64,000 bases of DNA from Siphonodentalium dalli. Lineage: Eukaryota; Mollusca; Scaphopoda; Gadilida; Siphonodentaliidae. Numbering within the stretch: position 1 is the first letter of the stretch; each line of letters begins with the position of its first letter. The DNA lies in contig CP136063.1 in the NCBI GenBank assembly GCA_032622095.1, forward strand, positions 83,863,980 through 83,927,979, given 5' to 3'. The notes beneath the pieces are model-generated. The model saw only the letters and a list, made by a program, of their open reading frames with translations. It was not told the DNA's origin and did no database searches. This document shows positions 38,601 through 53,600 of the stretch, piece after piece. The translations under genes and the position numbers were made by a program.

Positions 38601-41600
38601 GGCATGCACATAGAGACGTGGATCCATGCACAGCCATTTTGTTCCATGACTTACCCATAGGGCCTGGATTCCATATGTCTCCTATATATGTGGACCAGTC
38701 CATTACCTACCAGCATATATGTGAATCTATGAACTGACTAGTAACGTCGGTTCCGTAGCTTATATGTTTGGACCTGCATCCAATACATACATAATTATAT
38801 ACACATGGGTATTAGCGCTACTTAAACGTGCCTGGGTCTTTGGTGTAGATATATCACGTATAAGGGGTGGATCCATATCCTACATATAGGCATCTGTTTA
38901 TGCCTGGGTACAATGCTATATGGCATACATATATCGGCCTTGGTCCATGGTCTACACAAATGGCATGTGCCCATGGCCAACCTACATTGACATGTGTGTG
39001 GCCTATTTATAGGCGCATCCACCCTTAACCTTCATATATGTGGCATCGGTCCAATATCTATGTATAGGTTGATATGTCACAAAACTGTCCCATTACATAT
39101 GATCATACCATATATATGGTCCTGAATCCATGGTGTACTAATGTATTGTGCATCGGACTTGGTCTATGGTATCTGAGTACACGGGCACTTGGGTATTTGA
39201 ACCATGCAACCGTGTCATGGTCCTTGAAAATGCAGCTTAGGTAGCATACATGTATAATAGGCTTGGTCTATCGCCATAGAGTATACTATTGTATTTCCAT
39301 AACACGTCATCGCTCCACTGCTGCCTTGGTGACCAGGTATAACCCGTTTAACATCGTGGTTAAATGCCTAGTCTATAGATGCCTGGATCCAATGCCAATA
39401 TATAAGGGCTTATATGAAGCGGTCTGGTTCATGGAGTATAACATCCTAGTCTATATGTATGGCCATGGGTCCCATGATATGTATGTGCCTGGGTCCTAAC
39501 CCAACTATTGAAGGCTAGGTCCATGGCTAACATATTGGTGGCTGGCCATATGTTCTTCATATATAGTAGAGTTGGTCCGTGACTTACATTATAAATCTAG
39601 CTGTGTTGGTCTATGGCTTATATAACTATTATGGTAATGCCTCATATAAAATATAAGCAACGACTTTTCAACTCTCACTTTGAATTCCAGATATCTGAAC
39701 TGGTGGAGCATAACTGATAATTGTACCCATATGGAAACTAAATTTGTAGCACATTCTGGTTAGGCTCACATTAACACCATAAAAAACGAGTTTAGTTAAA
39801 ACTACCATAATATCAGTGCATTTTTGGTATTTCGGGTATGACCCTGGCAACAGACACCACTCAAATAAGTAAGAATTATATGGTACTGTTTTCAGCCAGC
39901 TCAACACCAACAACAACTATTATAATTGTTTTCAACATAATAGTGCTATTTGGTGTAGTTTAGTTTGTTAAAGCAACCATAATATCAGTCATATGTGCAT
40001 TTTTATATTTCGGGTGTGTCCCTAGCAACCGTCACGACCTGTAAGTAAAAAATATGGCAGTTTGTCGGTCAGGTCAAAACTGACAACACATTTTGTTCAC
40101 CTTAAAAATGCTACACGACGTAATTTAGTTTGTTAGAACTCACATAATATCAGTCATATGCATTAATTCGATGCCGGGTAGTTGCCTAGCAACCGTTGAT
40201 AAGAAGAGCCTGTTGCGAATGTCGCCACATGTGAAAATGAGCAGTACTGTATAAGAAACATATGTGCCAAGTGTTATGCTTTTACCACCTTTTTCACAGT
40301 TGTGGTGTTTTCTACAACAACCGCTTGGACCAGCAGAAGAGCAAAATGTGACGAGAGCCAGTTTAGGGGGTAGGGTTATATTTTTACAAGTATTGCCCAC
40401 TTATCATATGTATAGTCGCTAATTATGTTGAAGGAGTGATGTATGTGCAGTTTTTAAAACAAATTGCTCACGCCTACGTAATGAGTAGCCCGAGAAATTT
40501 GACATCGACTACGACCGTTTGTCTGAAAAAATCGTAATTTTTTGGGGTCATTAAGTTATTTTTGTCCATATCTGCGAAATTCATTCAAATCCCCCTGTTT
40601 AATTGGTATATATGGTTCGAGAATTGTGTATTGAACAATATTGATTACATTGGTATATGTTTCGGCTGAAAAAATGATATAGCATCCAATTATTCCCATG
40701 ATTGTGAAAAGAAAAATATAAAAGTTAGTTTTTTTATATGGAAAAAATGGTTTAACTCAGAAAGCTCAACTCGGATTTTAGGGGACTTTCGTGACGCATC
40801 CGCGATGTTATGGCCTAAATAATAAAAAAAAATCAGCTTTCCCCTATTTATTTCCTTACTTTTCCCCTTTCACGCCTAATGTGCCTGAACTATATACTTT
40901 ATATTCTGTCTTTAATTGATCAGTTTTCTAATGATCGTAACTATATAAATGTTAAATTAATTACTTTTCTTCAACAGTCTTTGTGAAAATTCACCGAGAA
41001 AATTATGAGTTATGTCCTCTATTAGGTGCTACTGTACATTAAATCCGTCAATTTATGGAACCATGTGCTATGTGAACGATGCAAACAACATGGTAATTAT
41101 AATGAAATTTATGAATTAATGACTCCTGCCATAAATTCATTTTAATTATAATTACCATGTTGTTTGCATCGTTCATAGAGCATATGAGTGTATTTTGCAC
41201 TAATCCATGGCTCTAATGAATTCATCTGTTGCATATATTATGTTGAATATAAAAGGAGATGGCCCCATAATGACCGGGTTTAGTGTACAGTACCCCTTTA
41301 AGTGTATTTGAACGTAATAGCTCTCACCATTTGTTTATGCCATTATCATTAATACTGCTATGGCTAATTGTAAAACATATTTTGGTAAATATGGTATACA
41401 ACTGTTTAAAAGAATACTGAAGACGGTTTATCGTTTTCATATTACCGGAATTGTCTACATTTCGCCATTAGTTACAAGCTTGTGACACTTTACTCTTCGT
41501 ACATTGATTCTTGTCTACCTATATGATTGTTGATGTTATGGAGTGTTTGTCCCAATTATGTGTAAGGTGCATCAATTTGTATGAACGTTTAGACATCCAG

Positions 41601-44600
41601 CTTCCTAGATAATAAATTGCACTTTTTTTGGTGAAAAACCAAAATGCAAGTAAACTCAACCGACCTCTAAATCGTTGCTTAACATGTGCTCTCCTACTCG
41701 TTATTTTTTATTTGGTCATACGCGAGGTGAGTCGTATTGTTTAGAATGGAAGCTACAATATACTACAGGCAGTGTTATAAGATATATTATATAGATAATT
41801 AGTGGCTTGGAGTTGACTATGCCAAAATAGTGTTCCTCGAGGAGGAATAGTCCACGAGCCGCAGGTGAGTGGACTATTCCTCCTCGAGGACCACTATTTT
41901 GGCATAGTCAACGACAAGACATTCACTATTTATTATATTATATTGAACATTGGTGCCAATTCTCACACAATATCTGTGTCTGATTTTGTCACATTTTTTA
42001 TTTAGAGTGAATTTTGGAAATCGGTCTCAGATTTTACAATTTACGGCAATCTGTTGACGATGGCAGGGTGCAATAACTATGTTATTAGTTACAGCTAACA
42101 GCACCTCTTCGTGATTCATGCATTTACTGCTATAAATACATAATTAGCGAAGACATTTTGGCGAAATTGTAGAAGTTAACTTGCTTAACTTCGATTAAAA
42201 CGGAAATGGAAGTTATAAATAACTTCCACTGGCATTACAAAATTAGGACTGGCCGCTTGCCAACCAAACAGACAAACTATTAAATACATTGGCTGGCTAT
42301 GATCGGATATTTGTAAGATCATTACAATTCACCAATAAATCTAATGATATGTCTATATTGCAATAAGTATCGTACACGGTATAGTTTAAGATTGGCCGTA
42401 TCTTCAGGCGGCAAACTGATTTCGCGAAATGAGTTTGTTACTATAAATAGAAGAAAAAAAATAGTAGGCATGTAGGAATCCTACTGGGGTACTATCGTAA
42501 AATAGTATAGCAGTGTGCAGCCAATCAGAATGCGAGAAAGTCACGTGAGATATAATATTTACAACTATGTTGCATGGACTATGCTGTTGGTTTCACAACG
42601 CATATCTTTCTCATTTTGTAGTGGATCTTCACCCACTTAGACATTACATTATAACCTCGCGAAATAAAAAAAAACATACAAAACATAAACTAAATCAACG
42701 AGATAATGCGAGGAATACATGTTATTGCAGTTAAGCATTAGTTTATTTGCTCACTTTTTTCATTAGTTTCCAACCCAGAGTCTCTGGTAGCTCTGCAGTC
42801 ACATTCTTAATCCATTTCCGCGACATTCTACATTTCTTTGTGACTGAACGATATGAAGCAATCAGACATCTCGAGTGCAGAGCACACCTTCGTTCACAAC
42901 TTTCCTTTTTTGTAGAGTCCACTGTTTTCAGAAATTCTTCGCCTGTATCGGCAACCGCCCGATCATCAGTTTCGTTCATAGGTGGCGTCTCGATGTCTGT
43001 CTGCATAAGGAAAAAACATTCACTTAAGCAAAGCCACATGACCGAATCTTGAGGCTAATAGTGATTGTCAGACTAAGTCATAAGTACCCTAAAGATGTAT
43101 AGGGTTACACTCACTATACATGCCTTCGAAAAACTTGTGGAGGTCATAGAATGTATCGCCTCAGTAGAAGCCAATGGTCCTTTCTTTTGGCGTGGAACAT
43201 TACATATATAGTATGGTCGTAGTACGCGAAATGATGGGTTAACCCTGAATAAATTGGTAACGAAGCGATGTTGGTGTCAATAGACGCAGGAGTGTCCTCA
43301 GTATAACATATCTAAAATCCGTTATCGAAATAAGTCAATATACGATATATTGTGGCATGGGAATTACGCAGACATGCTAGTGGGTGTGAAAATAGAGTAC
43401 GAAAGCGAATAGAGGAACACGGTCGGAAAATAATACACTCGCGGACATGAAAATGCATGGCCGTCAAAATGGCTGCAACTTCAAGCCATGCCACTACCAA
43501 AGCAACATACTGGATAACCCATATTCGTAAAAATACGTATTGGTAATATACAAGTCTGGTGTTAAATATCGTTAAAGATAAACAGATCATTAAAACAGAT
43601 CCATCTGAAGGATTTATTGGTGACTACAACGCAAGTCAATCCGGTGTTGAAAGTTCGGGTTTTCTCCATAGAATACACACAACAGCCGGACCAAACATAA
43701 TAACATTGGGCATGCAGCACACGAAGCAAAGTTACGCCACACAGGGTGTGGTAGTTTCATTCGGCATGATGATTCATTATGGAATGTAACGCAAAAACTG
43801 AAGCGCATAGCCTTGTGGTATGCATAATAGTTAAATTCCCGAATGTTTCAACACTCTCCGTGATAATAAACCATACACGTATGTCGCAATGCTTATTATA
43901 CTGTAAAGAAACACTCATATATTCACTAGATTAGCCCACCATCTCACCATGTCAAAGAGACGGTACATCGTACATTCAGTTAAATACTAAAGTTAATGCT
44001 TCTACCAACCCGGTTTCTTAGTTGACAGTGTTGTTAAAATGACTTCAGTCGGTACTGTACAACTGGAATATGCTACCACGCAATGCACAATATTAATGTT
44101 CAGTATGTTGTTGTTTTAAAATATCTTGCCAATACCACCCACTAAAGTGTGCTAAATATCAGGTTATTAGCGTTTAAAGCTGTTATTTCAACGTTGAACA
44201 GCCACCCAATGTTGCTATTTGTGGTTTTGTGTGTAGCATATGTGTGTAACATTAATGATAATGTGTAAACGCGGTTATGCGGTTGCAAACAACGTAATAA
44301 ATTTACCGTATATGCGGCATTGGTGAATATAAGTAAATATAATTTTCACGTATAAACCCAGTCTCTGCCACAGAGTATGTAGGCAATTTTGGTAAAGTTT
44401 AGAATTGATTGAATATACTATATGGTACTCCTTTGTGGTTTGATAAATTGCGTTCATAATATACCAACATGCATTTTTGTGATACAATCGAAATATTCAT
44501 GTTTCATCGCTTGATTGGAAGCAACTATGACCAATATTTACAGACGCGAACAATAGGATCTACATATTTTTCCCAATACTCTATGAATATCTCTCAAACT

Positions 44601-47600
44601 GTACTGTAGCAGTGAATTTTAACAGGTTTGGTGTTGTATATATCAAAATAAATTATAATTGGTCACACTCGTGATACTGCTTTGAGTACATATATCTCTG
44701 CTTCTCTAAAAGGTCACAGATTCAATACATCCATACTAAATCCCATTTAGCTGTTTAGTTACACATATATATCTCACGATTCAAGACAAAAATTACAGAT
44801 AAAACTGCGTTGTTATTCCGTTTCTAGGCGCCCAAACGTCAGGATTTAACCGTCGTATGAGACCCTGCTTTCGCTTGCTCTCTCTTGAGATACATTCGAG
44901 AGAATTCGTGCATCTCTAACAAAATGTTTCTCCTGTACTCTGCAATCATCTTTCCTCGCGTAATTCGAGCGTTTGTTTACTCTTATAGGACTAGCTAATC
45001 AATTTTGCAAAAATGTAATTTTCATTCGATTTTGTCCAGTTTGGCGGCCATTTTGGGACAAACATTCTACATATATGGTTTACGACAAAGTACCGCTATT
45101 GCATATTTCAATTTATTACAAATTTGGCAATAATGGATGCACTTACCACAGAACCTCGGCATTTCCCGATACCAACTGCCATTTTGGACGCCATGTTGAA
45201 TTGAGAAGTTTCCCCAAAGCGGATTTTAGCGGATTTTGTATATGTTGTTCAGCAAACTAGTCCGCGCGTTTTTAGACCAAAACGGCTTCTTTACCAATTT
45301 ATTCCGGGTCTAACCGCCTAACGACCATACTAATATGGTAATATAAGATGTATCATTTATGTGCGGATTTGAGAACAGCCAATAAATTTATTATGTCTTC
45401 GGTTATGCTTTACAAAGTATTTATTACATTCAAATGTGTGATTTACCTTGATTTCTCGACTGATTATAACGATAATTTCACTTGTGAATTGTTACACTTT
45501 AACTAGCGCCTTAGGTATTCTTACACGCTATCGAATGTTGTGCGTCATATGTATAATGACGGTATTGTTCGGATTTATGGTAAATCAGATGTTTATAGTG
45601 GGATATAATAAACAGAATAATCAATTGAACTAGTGACGTGAAATAATTCATGAGAGGCAGGGACTATTTTGTAAAACACTCGAGCGCATTGTGCTCTCGT
45701 GTTTGTACAACGCCCCTGCCCCTCATTAATTATTTCACGTTATCAAGTGATTATGTTATATATAAAATCGGTATTATTCCCGTGTGTTTATCGATCAAAT
45801 TTAAAGATGGTGTATCTCTTATCTGAACAATCTGTATAGATTACAAATTATAAGATAATTCTTTAAAGTTATTGAGACTAGTAAACTTGATGTTCTGTTA
45901 CTCGAAATTACTTTTTTTTACAACTTTTTGATCACGAATAAGGAAGTAAGGTGTCTACGTGTATTTTAGAAATTTTATCGACAATCCATCGTTTAAAAAC
46001 ATATTTAGGTGAACTATTTCTAACACCAGATGGTTCTCTCACGTTCTTTTGGAAACAACAATGCAAATGTGCCTTCAAAACAAGCTCCATAGGCATTGTT
46101 TGTTGGTGGTGGTGGTGGTGGTGTCGGGAAGAGATAGCTCATCTTTCAGAATACGATACAAGTGATAAATTACAACAGTGTGTCAAATACGAGGCTTGGA
46201 GAAACAAATCCGATATCTCCCGGTGTGATATTTAGCCTTAAATTGTGATTGATCACTTATGACATATATCGTTGACTAAAATAGGTCGGCAAAGGCACGA
46301 AGTGCTGATATCAAGATTGTCAGCCGAAAGTATCGAGCCCAAAATTAATATAGATGATCATATGCATGTAGCCCATTCTATATTCTGATAAAATGGTCGT
46401 CTGATCGTCTCGGTTATAGGTAAATATGGCTAAATATGTTACACAAAAACACATCGATTACAAAGTCATCCTCTATGATCATACAAGCAGCACCTGCTGG
46501 GTTAAGATAGATAACTGTAACACACCACATTAATGGTGCGTTCACATGACGGGCAAGGAAACATCAGGTATGTCCCATGTGACTTACTTGACCAATGCAA
46601 AAAATAATACAGGAAAATATCCGATGGAGGCAGTGCACTGATATGTTGTCGCCTGTGGGTGATTTGAGTTCACCATGATTGGTGGTTATCGGTATCCGTT
46701 AAAGACACGGTTGGTCTTGGCGGTGGGTATCCTGTGAAAATATATCCACCCGTCAAAAACCGCCACAAACAGAAAGAACAGCAAAATGTAGATATACTTT
46801 GTCCGTATACAAATAAGAAATATCACATAAACAGTATGTTATGGTCATATGTTTGACCATTGTTATGTAAACAAAAGCATAAAAAGTTACTTTTCTGGTG
46901 TTTGTTTATATTATGATGGTAAACATAAAGAGCGTTCTTTGTTGGTGAATACCTGATATGGAACTAATAAAGAGCGTTTATGCCATTTGTGTGTGATTAG
47001 CCAGTAGCATTGTGCTGTCTTCTGTAACACAATCAGGCTCTTGCTTAGGTAAAATATAGTAGGTCTTTATGATAACATGCTGTTTACCCGATGGTCATGG
47101 TATATATGAACGGAACTGTATGCGTTTTAATGTTTTTCTGTTTACGGTGTTTGGAACAAATATGAATATTTTCAACAATTAAGGCCGCACGTGCCTTTAA
47201 ATAATCTCAAAGGGATACGATGGTAACCGTTCACGCACTCGAGTTATGATCAATCACATGGTATCGTCTGTTTCAACAACTCACTTGGTAATTCCATTTT
47301 TAGATGAGTTGACAGAATCGCTGAAGTATTATATGGATGTGCGTAGGGACGTATATCTATAGAGGATGTTCATGTTGGATTTCCAACTGCAACCCCCCCC
47401 CCCTTGAACCAGGCCCAAATACTAAGATCACATAATTAAATTTGCACCCATCCCCTCGGCTTTGAATTCCCACCTGGTGCCTCACATGCCTTGTTTTTAA
47501 CGTGAAATTTTGACTGAACACCGGGGAGGGAGGGACCTCCAAGATATTTCAAACTACTATTTTGACCAAAAGTAATAGAAATGTAAATGTTGGTCTAAAA

Positions 47601-50600
47601 CAACAAATTCCACATGCATTACTGGTTGAAAAATCAGACTAACAGAACAATCTGAACTCATTGTTGGTGTGAAATTTCCAACTAATATTTTGTCAGGTTT
47701 GAAATTTCCAACTAGTGAAAACTTTGACCATAGTGAGAGGGGTTCCATGTCCACACATGCACCCCTGTATATTTGGTAATGTAATATACACCACAACCTC
47801 ACGAACCAAGCCAAAACTTCATATGGGGTCTCGGTGGGGATGGGGTCATCCGATTGCCACAAACCATCATCATTTTTGTCATCCCACATATGCATGTACT
47901 TTGAAATTATAACAGGCGTGAACCTATTTTCAAATGACGTGACCATTTTATCATATATCGAAGGTTTTTATGCACGAGAGCAGCAACGTGGCTTCAGGTC
48001 GGTAGGTGCCGCATCCCACCCGACTACGGTAATATATGTAGAGTTGGAAAATTCATAATTTAATGAATTGCCAATATGGACTATAGGTTGTTTACCGGAC
48101 GCAATTCACTTGAACCACCACGGCTAATACTGTTATGATTGAGCTCAATCAACGCTATCAAAACCGCCGCGTTTTCACGAGCGTAATCTTTGCAGCAAGA
48201 AAATAACAGGGTACAATTGAACCTGATATTTTCTTGCAGATATTTTCTTGCAGCTTCATGTGAACGCACCATAATGGTGCGCTCACATGTACATGCAAGA
48301 AAATATCTGCAAGAAAATATCAGGTACAATTGTACCCTGATATTTTCTTGCTGCAAAGATTAAACCCGTGAGAACGCGGCGGATTTGATGACATTGATTG
48401 AGCTCAGTCAGAACAGTATTAGTCGTGCTGGTTCAAGTGAATTGCGTCCGGTAAACAACCTATATAGTCCAGGAGATATTGGTAGACCTCTGCACCCCCC
48501 CCCCAGGACTCAACTTCACCCCACTAATTTTCTTCCTTAAGGTCTCCTTTAATTTTATTCACTTGTTAACAAGAACAAAAAGTGGCCGCAGAGACTCCAG
48601 ACAAGATGGCGTCCATCATGGCGGCCATTTTTTTTATATGCACCAGGTCTCTTTGATCGCCGTTATAGTAAAGATGATGTCACATGCGGTCTTGTTTTCC
48701 GTTCGATTCGTTATGGTAATATACAACCCTTACAAATTAGCCAAAAATCCGACACAAAAATCCAATATGGCGGCCAAGATGGCCGCCTAAATGTGAAAAA
48801 TTGCTATTTGTTGTACATTTCACCACCTTTCGTTTGTCTCTGTGGGAAAATATTGGCACCTTGACGCGATTTTATACATTTATCGTCTAGAAGAGTCATT
48901 GGCGAACACACGAGGACCATAATATACATTCCTTGATGGATATTTTTGTCCGATATCACGTTTTCCCCAAATGCCGGTATAATCCGATCAAAGCCAAAAC
49001 GACGCTAATAACGCAATGTCTGTTTCGAATCAATGAGTGGTATTGCTATTATTACTACAGCCATGATTATATATGTGCAGGAGATACTCGGGCTAGGATT
49101 CCTCTTATACCTGAGTTGAGGAATATTTACCCAAATCCAAGATGGCGGCCAAAATGGCCACCAGAAATAGAAAAATCGCCGAAAATCGCTGATTTTAACA
49201 TCAGTGAGAGTTATTGTCACGACAACTCCACACCTGATTACTATTGTGAGTTGGGAACACTTAGTCGAATAACTGTCCTTATATTGCATCCAAATAAAAG
49301 TCCCCCAAATCCAAAATGGCGCCCACAATGGCGGACAAATTTTGAAAAATTACCGAAATTCCCTCATGTTTACATCATTGGGCATTATTGTCGAGAAAAC
49401 TCCACACATGCTGACAGTTGAGTTATAAATACTGAGGTGAAGTAATTACCTTTCATCCCATGCAAGAAATGGTTTTCCAAATATAAGATGGCGGCCAAAA
49501 TGGCGACCGATATTTGAAAACACGCCTACATTCCTTTACTTTCATACGATGGGCGTTATTGTTTCGCGAATTCTACCAACCATCACATGTTGATATGGAA
49601 TATTGGTATGAAGTATTCATTTGAGTTTGGCAATTGATACCCAAGGTCAAAATGGCAGCTAAACTGGAGGACAGAAATTGAAAAGAAATCGATATATTCA
49701 CATACAAATTTCAACTTTTTGTCATAGTATCGATATGTATGGGCGAAACTATACACAAACCATATATTAGTTCAACTTAAAACGTATCAAAACGCATAAC
49801 ATTGATCGTGTCCTTCTGGAAGTACGAAAACCCACACTTAATATAGCGATGTGTCATTTCGAAATCCATTTTACACTTCGCGCCGATAATGGCCGTAACC
49901 GTAGGTGCGCCGAATAGCCACATTAGAACAATTACCAGGTAAAAGATTCTGATTTGCCACGTCCTTAATGATCTGGACCAGTTTCCATTTCTTTGCCTGA
50001 TAAATCTAGGTCGCTCACACCGACAAAGTATTCAACACTTCCTGAGAGAAGGGTCCCTTTAATCGCAACGTTTCAAACAATTAATTTCCCGGTGTCTGGC
50101 TTAAGATTTTAGATGCTTTCTAAATATGGGATTTGTTCGTCATCCTGAACTAGAAAGGCATATGGTCGATAAGTATACAAGCTTACAGAAGGTCATCTCT
50201 ATGTATGTCTTTCTCATACCCGTGGGGATAATGACATGTATACCTGGCGAACTTCCCAGTTAACTAGTCACTTCTCAATAGATGGTTCAACTCACAAACT
50301 TAGCGAACGTATTGGCATACGTGGACAACTTCGGCAGTGTTTCGGAGGTAGCTAGCTGTCTCATTCTCTTGGACAGATGCCTATCTGCTAAGGAGAAGAC
50401 CATAATGTACCGACTACCCACACTTCTTGACCATGATCCTAAGCAAACTGTGACGTCCCGCAGTCGTCTCATCGAATAGCTCCCAGCAGAGAAGAACAAT
50501 ACTCGCGGTGCTAGTTTGTGGACATGCGCCATGACAGTGGGAATGAAATGGGCCACAGTATATAACCCTACACCAGGTGCATGTTTCAATATAGAATGTC

Positions 50601-53600
50601 ATGCGTGTTGGTCTTTTTTGTGTGGTAAGATTGTATTTCCACATCCGTTTCAATGCCGTTCTGAATCAACATGACCAGACGTATAATTTTGTCTGGATAA
50701 TACTATCCTAGCTAGTCGGATGGGCTAAAGGATACTGTCTTTATTGAATGGAGGTATGCATTGTTGTTATGATCTCTCAGGGTTAGTGTCAGTATGTGGG
50801 CGGTATTATTCAAGAAAATGTCAGGAACTGTGGTGCATTTATTTCACTGTGTTTAAAAAACAATTTATAGTCTCGATGGCAACGGATGTAGACGTTGGTG
50901 AACGTGCCCTTTATGATCATATAGCTTTATATTATATAACTTTAGAATATAGTAGTTAAGATGTCTCATGCAGGACAATGGTTTTGAATGGTGATGTTAC
51001 CAATAAATCACTTGGTGTACCCAACGTAGGTTAAACTGAATGCAAGATCTCATCAAAGTAACATTCCTCTAGATGTTCTTCGCGTTGAACATTTCACCCT
51101 TGTGTTGATGGCATTGTACTTTCTTGAACCATACCGACCACCACCCAGCGTGAGTATGACATATTATCGGTAACTATCAAATGCATCGTCCTGAAGACTA
51201 CATCCCAGTCTGGTGGGGCTTATATAGTAGTAGCCAATGGTACACGTCTGGTGCGTTGATTAAGAACGACTTCCAAGCGGATTGAAAGATACAATCTTAG
51301 CATACAAGGAAAGCAAAGCCACGTGAGATAATGTCTGAATCTAAAACATACCCAAAGAAGGGGTGGTGCAGCCATGGTCCAATTTCATTTCCACTATCAT
51401 GACACATGCCCACAAACTAGCACCGCATGTATTGTTATTATCTGCTTGGATCTGTACGGTGAGACGATTGATGGACGCCACCAGGACTGTTCTTATGATC
51501 ATGGTCAAGAAGTGTGGGTATATTATGCATTATGGTCTGCTATGCCTTAGCAGAGGGGCATCATTCAAATGTTAGGCTTTCAACACTCGAAGCCATATAC
51601 AGAGGTTGTCCGGCTACGTCAGTATGTGAATATGTGAATTGATGAACCATATATTGAGAAGTGGCTGGATGGGAAGATCACCAGATGTACAGTTTGTTAT
51701 CACATTAGATAACCAAATCTGAAAAATACGCAGATAGAGAGGTCCTTCTGAAAGCTAGAATACGTATCGACCGCATACCTTTGTAGTTTATCACGAAAGA
51801 TGACGCTCAGATTACATATGTAGCATCTGAATTATACCATAAGCTACCACGAATGAAGCTCGCCAAGAATAAGGATAAGAATTCCCAACTTTCGAGACAA
51901 AAACGTGAGCTTGACACCAGCATATGTGTTGTTTGAAACATTCCGATTAGTGGGACCCTTCTACCAAGAAGTGTAGAAAACTGTGTTGGTGTGAGCGAGA
52001 TAGATTAATGTGACGAGACGGATGCTGATCCAGATAATGCTGAATGTGGCAAATCAGAATAAGATCAGGTACTGTTGTTTGGATTCTTGGAAGTCATAAT
52101 ATGACTATTCGGAGCACCCATATACGTTACGGCCATTATGGGCGCTTAGTGGAGAAAAGATTTCGAAATGCCACATCGCGATTATTGTGGGTTTTCATCC
52201 TTCCAGAAGGCGACGACCTATGTTGGAACTAATAGATGGCTTATGTACCGTTTCGTCCAATCCATATATATTGATATTATGACAAAAAGTTGAAATTAGT
52301 ATGTGACAATTTCGACTTCTTTTCAATTTCTGGCAGCCAGCTTGGCAGTCATCTTGACAGTGAGGGTTGGCCAAACTCAAATGAATACTTCATATCAATG
52401 TTCCATATGAATACTTCATATCAATGTTCCATATGGGTATAATTCGCGAAACAATAACGCCCATAGTAAGAAAGTAAAGGAATGTAAGCTTGTTTTCAAA
52501 GTTCGGACGCCATTTTGGCCGCCATCTTCGATTTGGAAAACAATTTCCTTCATCAGATGCAAGGTAATTACTTCACCTCAGTATTTACAACTTAACTGTC
52601 AGCATGTGTGGAGTTTTCTCGGCAATAATGCCCAATGATGTGAACATGAGGGAATTTCTGTAATTTTTCAAAATTTGTCCGCCATTGTGGGCGCCATTTT
52701 TGATTTGGGGGACTTTTATTTGGATGCAATATAAGGACAGTTATTCGACTAAGTGTTCCCAACTCACAATAGTAAGCAGGTGTGGAGTTGTCGTGACAAT
52801 AACTCTCACTGATGTTAAAATCAGCGATTTTCGGTGATTTTTCTATATCTGGCGGCCATTTTGGCCGCCATCTTGGATTTGGGTAAATATTCCTCAACTC
52901 AGGTATAAGAGGAATCCTAGCCCGAGTATCTCCTGCACATATATAATCATGGCTGGAGTAATAATAGCAATAACACTCATTGATTCGAAACAGACATTGC
53001 GTTATTAGCGTCGTTTTGGCTTTGACCGGATTATACCGGCATTTGGGAAAACGTGATATCGGACAAAAATATTCGTCAAGGAAGGTATATTATGGTCCCC
53101 GTGTGTTCGCCAATGACTCTTCTAGACGATAAATGTATAAAATCGCGTCAATGTGCCAATATTTTCCCACAGAGACAAACGAAAGGTGGTGAAATGTTCG
53201 AAAAATAGCAAATTTTCACATTTCGGCGGCCATTTTGGCCGCCATATTGGATTTTTGTGTCGGATTTTTGACTAATTTGTAACGGTTGTATATTACCATA
53301 ACGAATCGAACGGAAAACAAGACCGCATGTGACATCATCTTTACTATAACGGCGATCAAAGAGACCTGGTGCATATAAAAAAAATGGCCGCCATGATGGA
53401 CGCCATCTTGTCTGGAGTCTCTGCGGCCACTTTTTTTTCTTGTTAACAAGTGAAAAAAATTAGAGGAGACCTTAAGGAAGAAAATTAGTGGGGTGAGGTT
53501 GAGTCCTGTGGGGGTGCAGAGGTCTACCAATATCTCCTGGACTAATAGTCAATATTGGCAATTCATAATATTATGGAAATTCCAACTGTTGACGTGTATT

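Larger units (their letters stand above)
46531..50690. repeat. left arm of the outer palindrome
   Basis: This stretch is inverted in 51220-58665. Matching points include the ends (TAATGGTGCGTTCACATG; at the right CATGTGTACGCGCCATAA), 47255-47400 with 54020-54150, 48480-48790 with 53530-53216, 49136-49420 with 52897-52592, 49690-49900 with 52330-52080, and 50380-50640 with 51500-51250. Identity is high around 48.5 kb (a ~100-codon chance frame is nearly the same in both arms) and lower near the centre. The arm is interrupted by a TTAA MITE and a small foldback that the other arm lacks. Confidence 0.85.

Noticed and set aside
44973-45260. 95-codon plus frame
   Set aside because: Contains TTTGGCGGCCATTTTGG boxes typical of the local satellites; no domain.
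48479-49421. Frames of 103 and 162 codons conserved in both palindrome arms
   Set aside because: Similarity follows from the inverted duplication itself; the peptides track the AAGATGGCGG satellite and have no recognised domain. A synonymous/non-synonymous comparison of the arms could reopen this.
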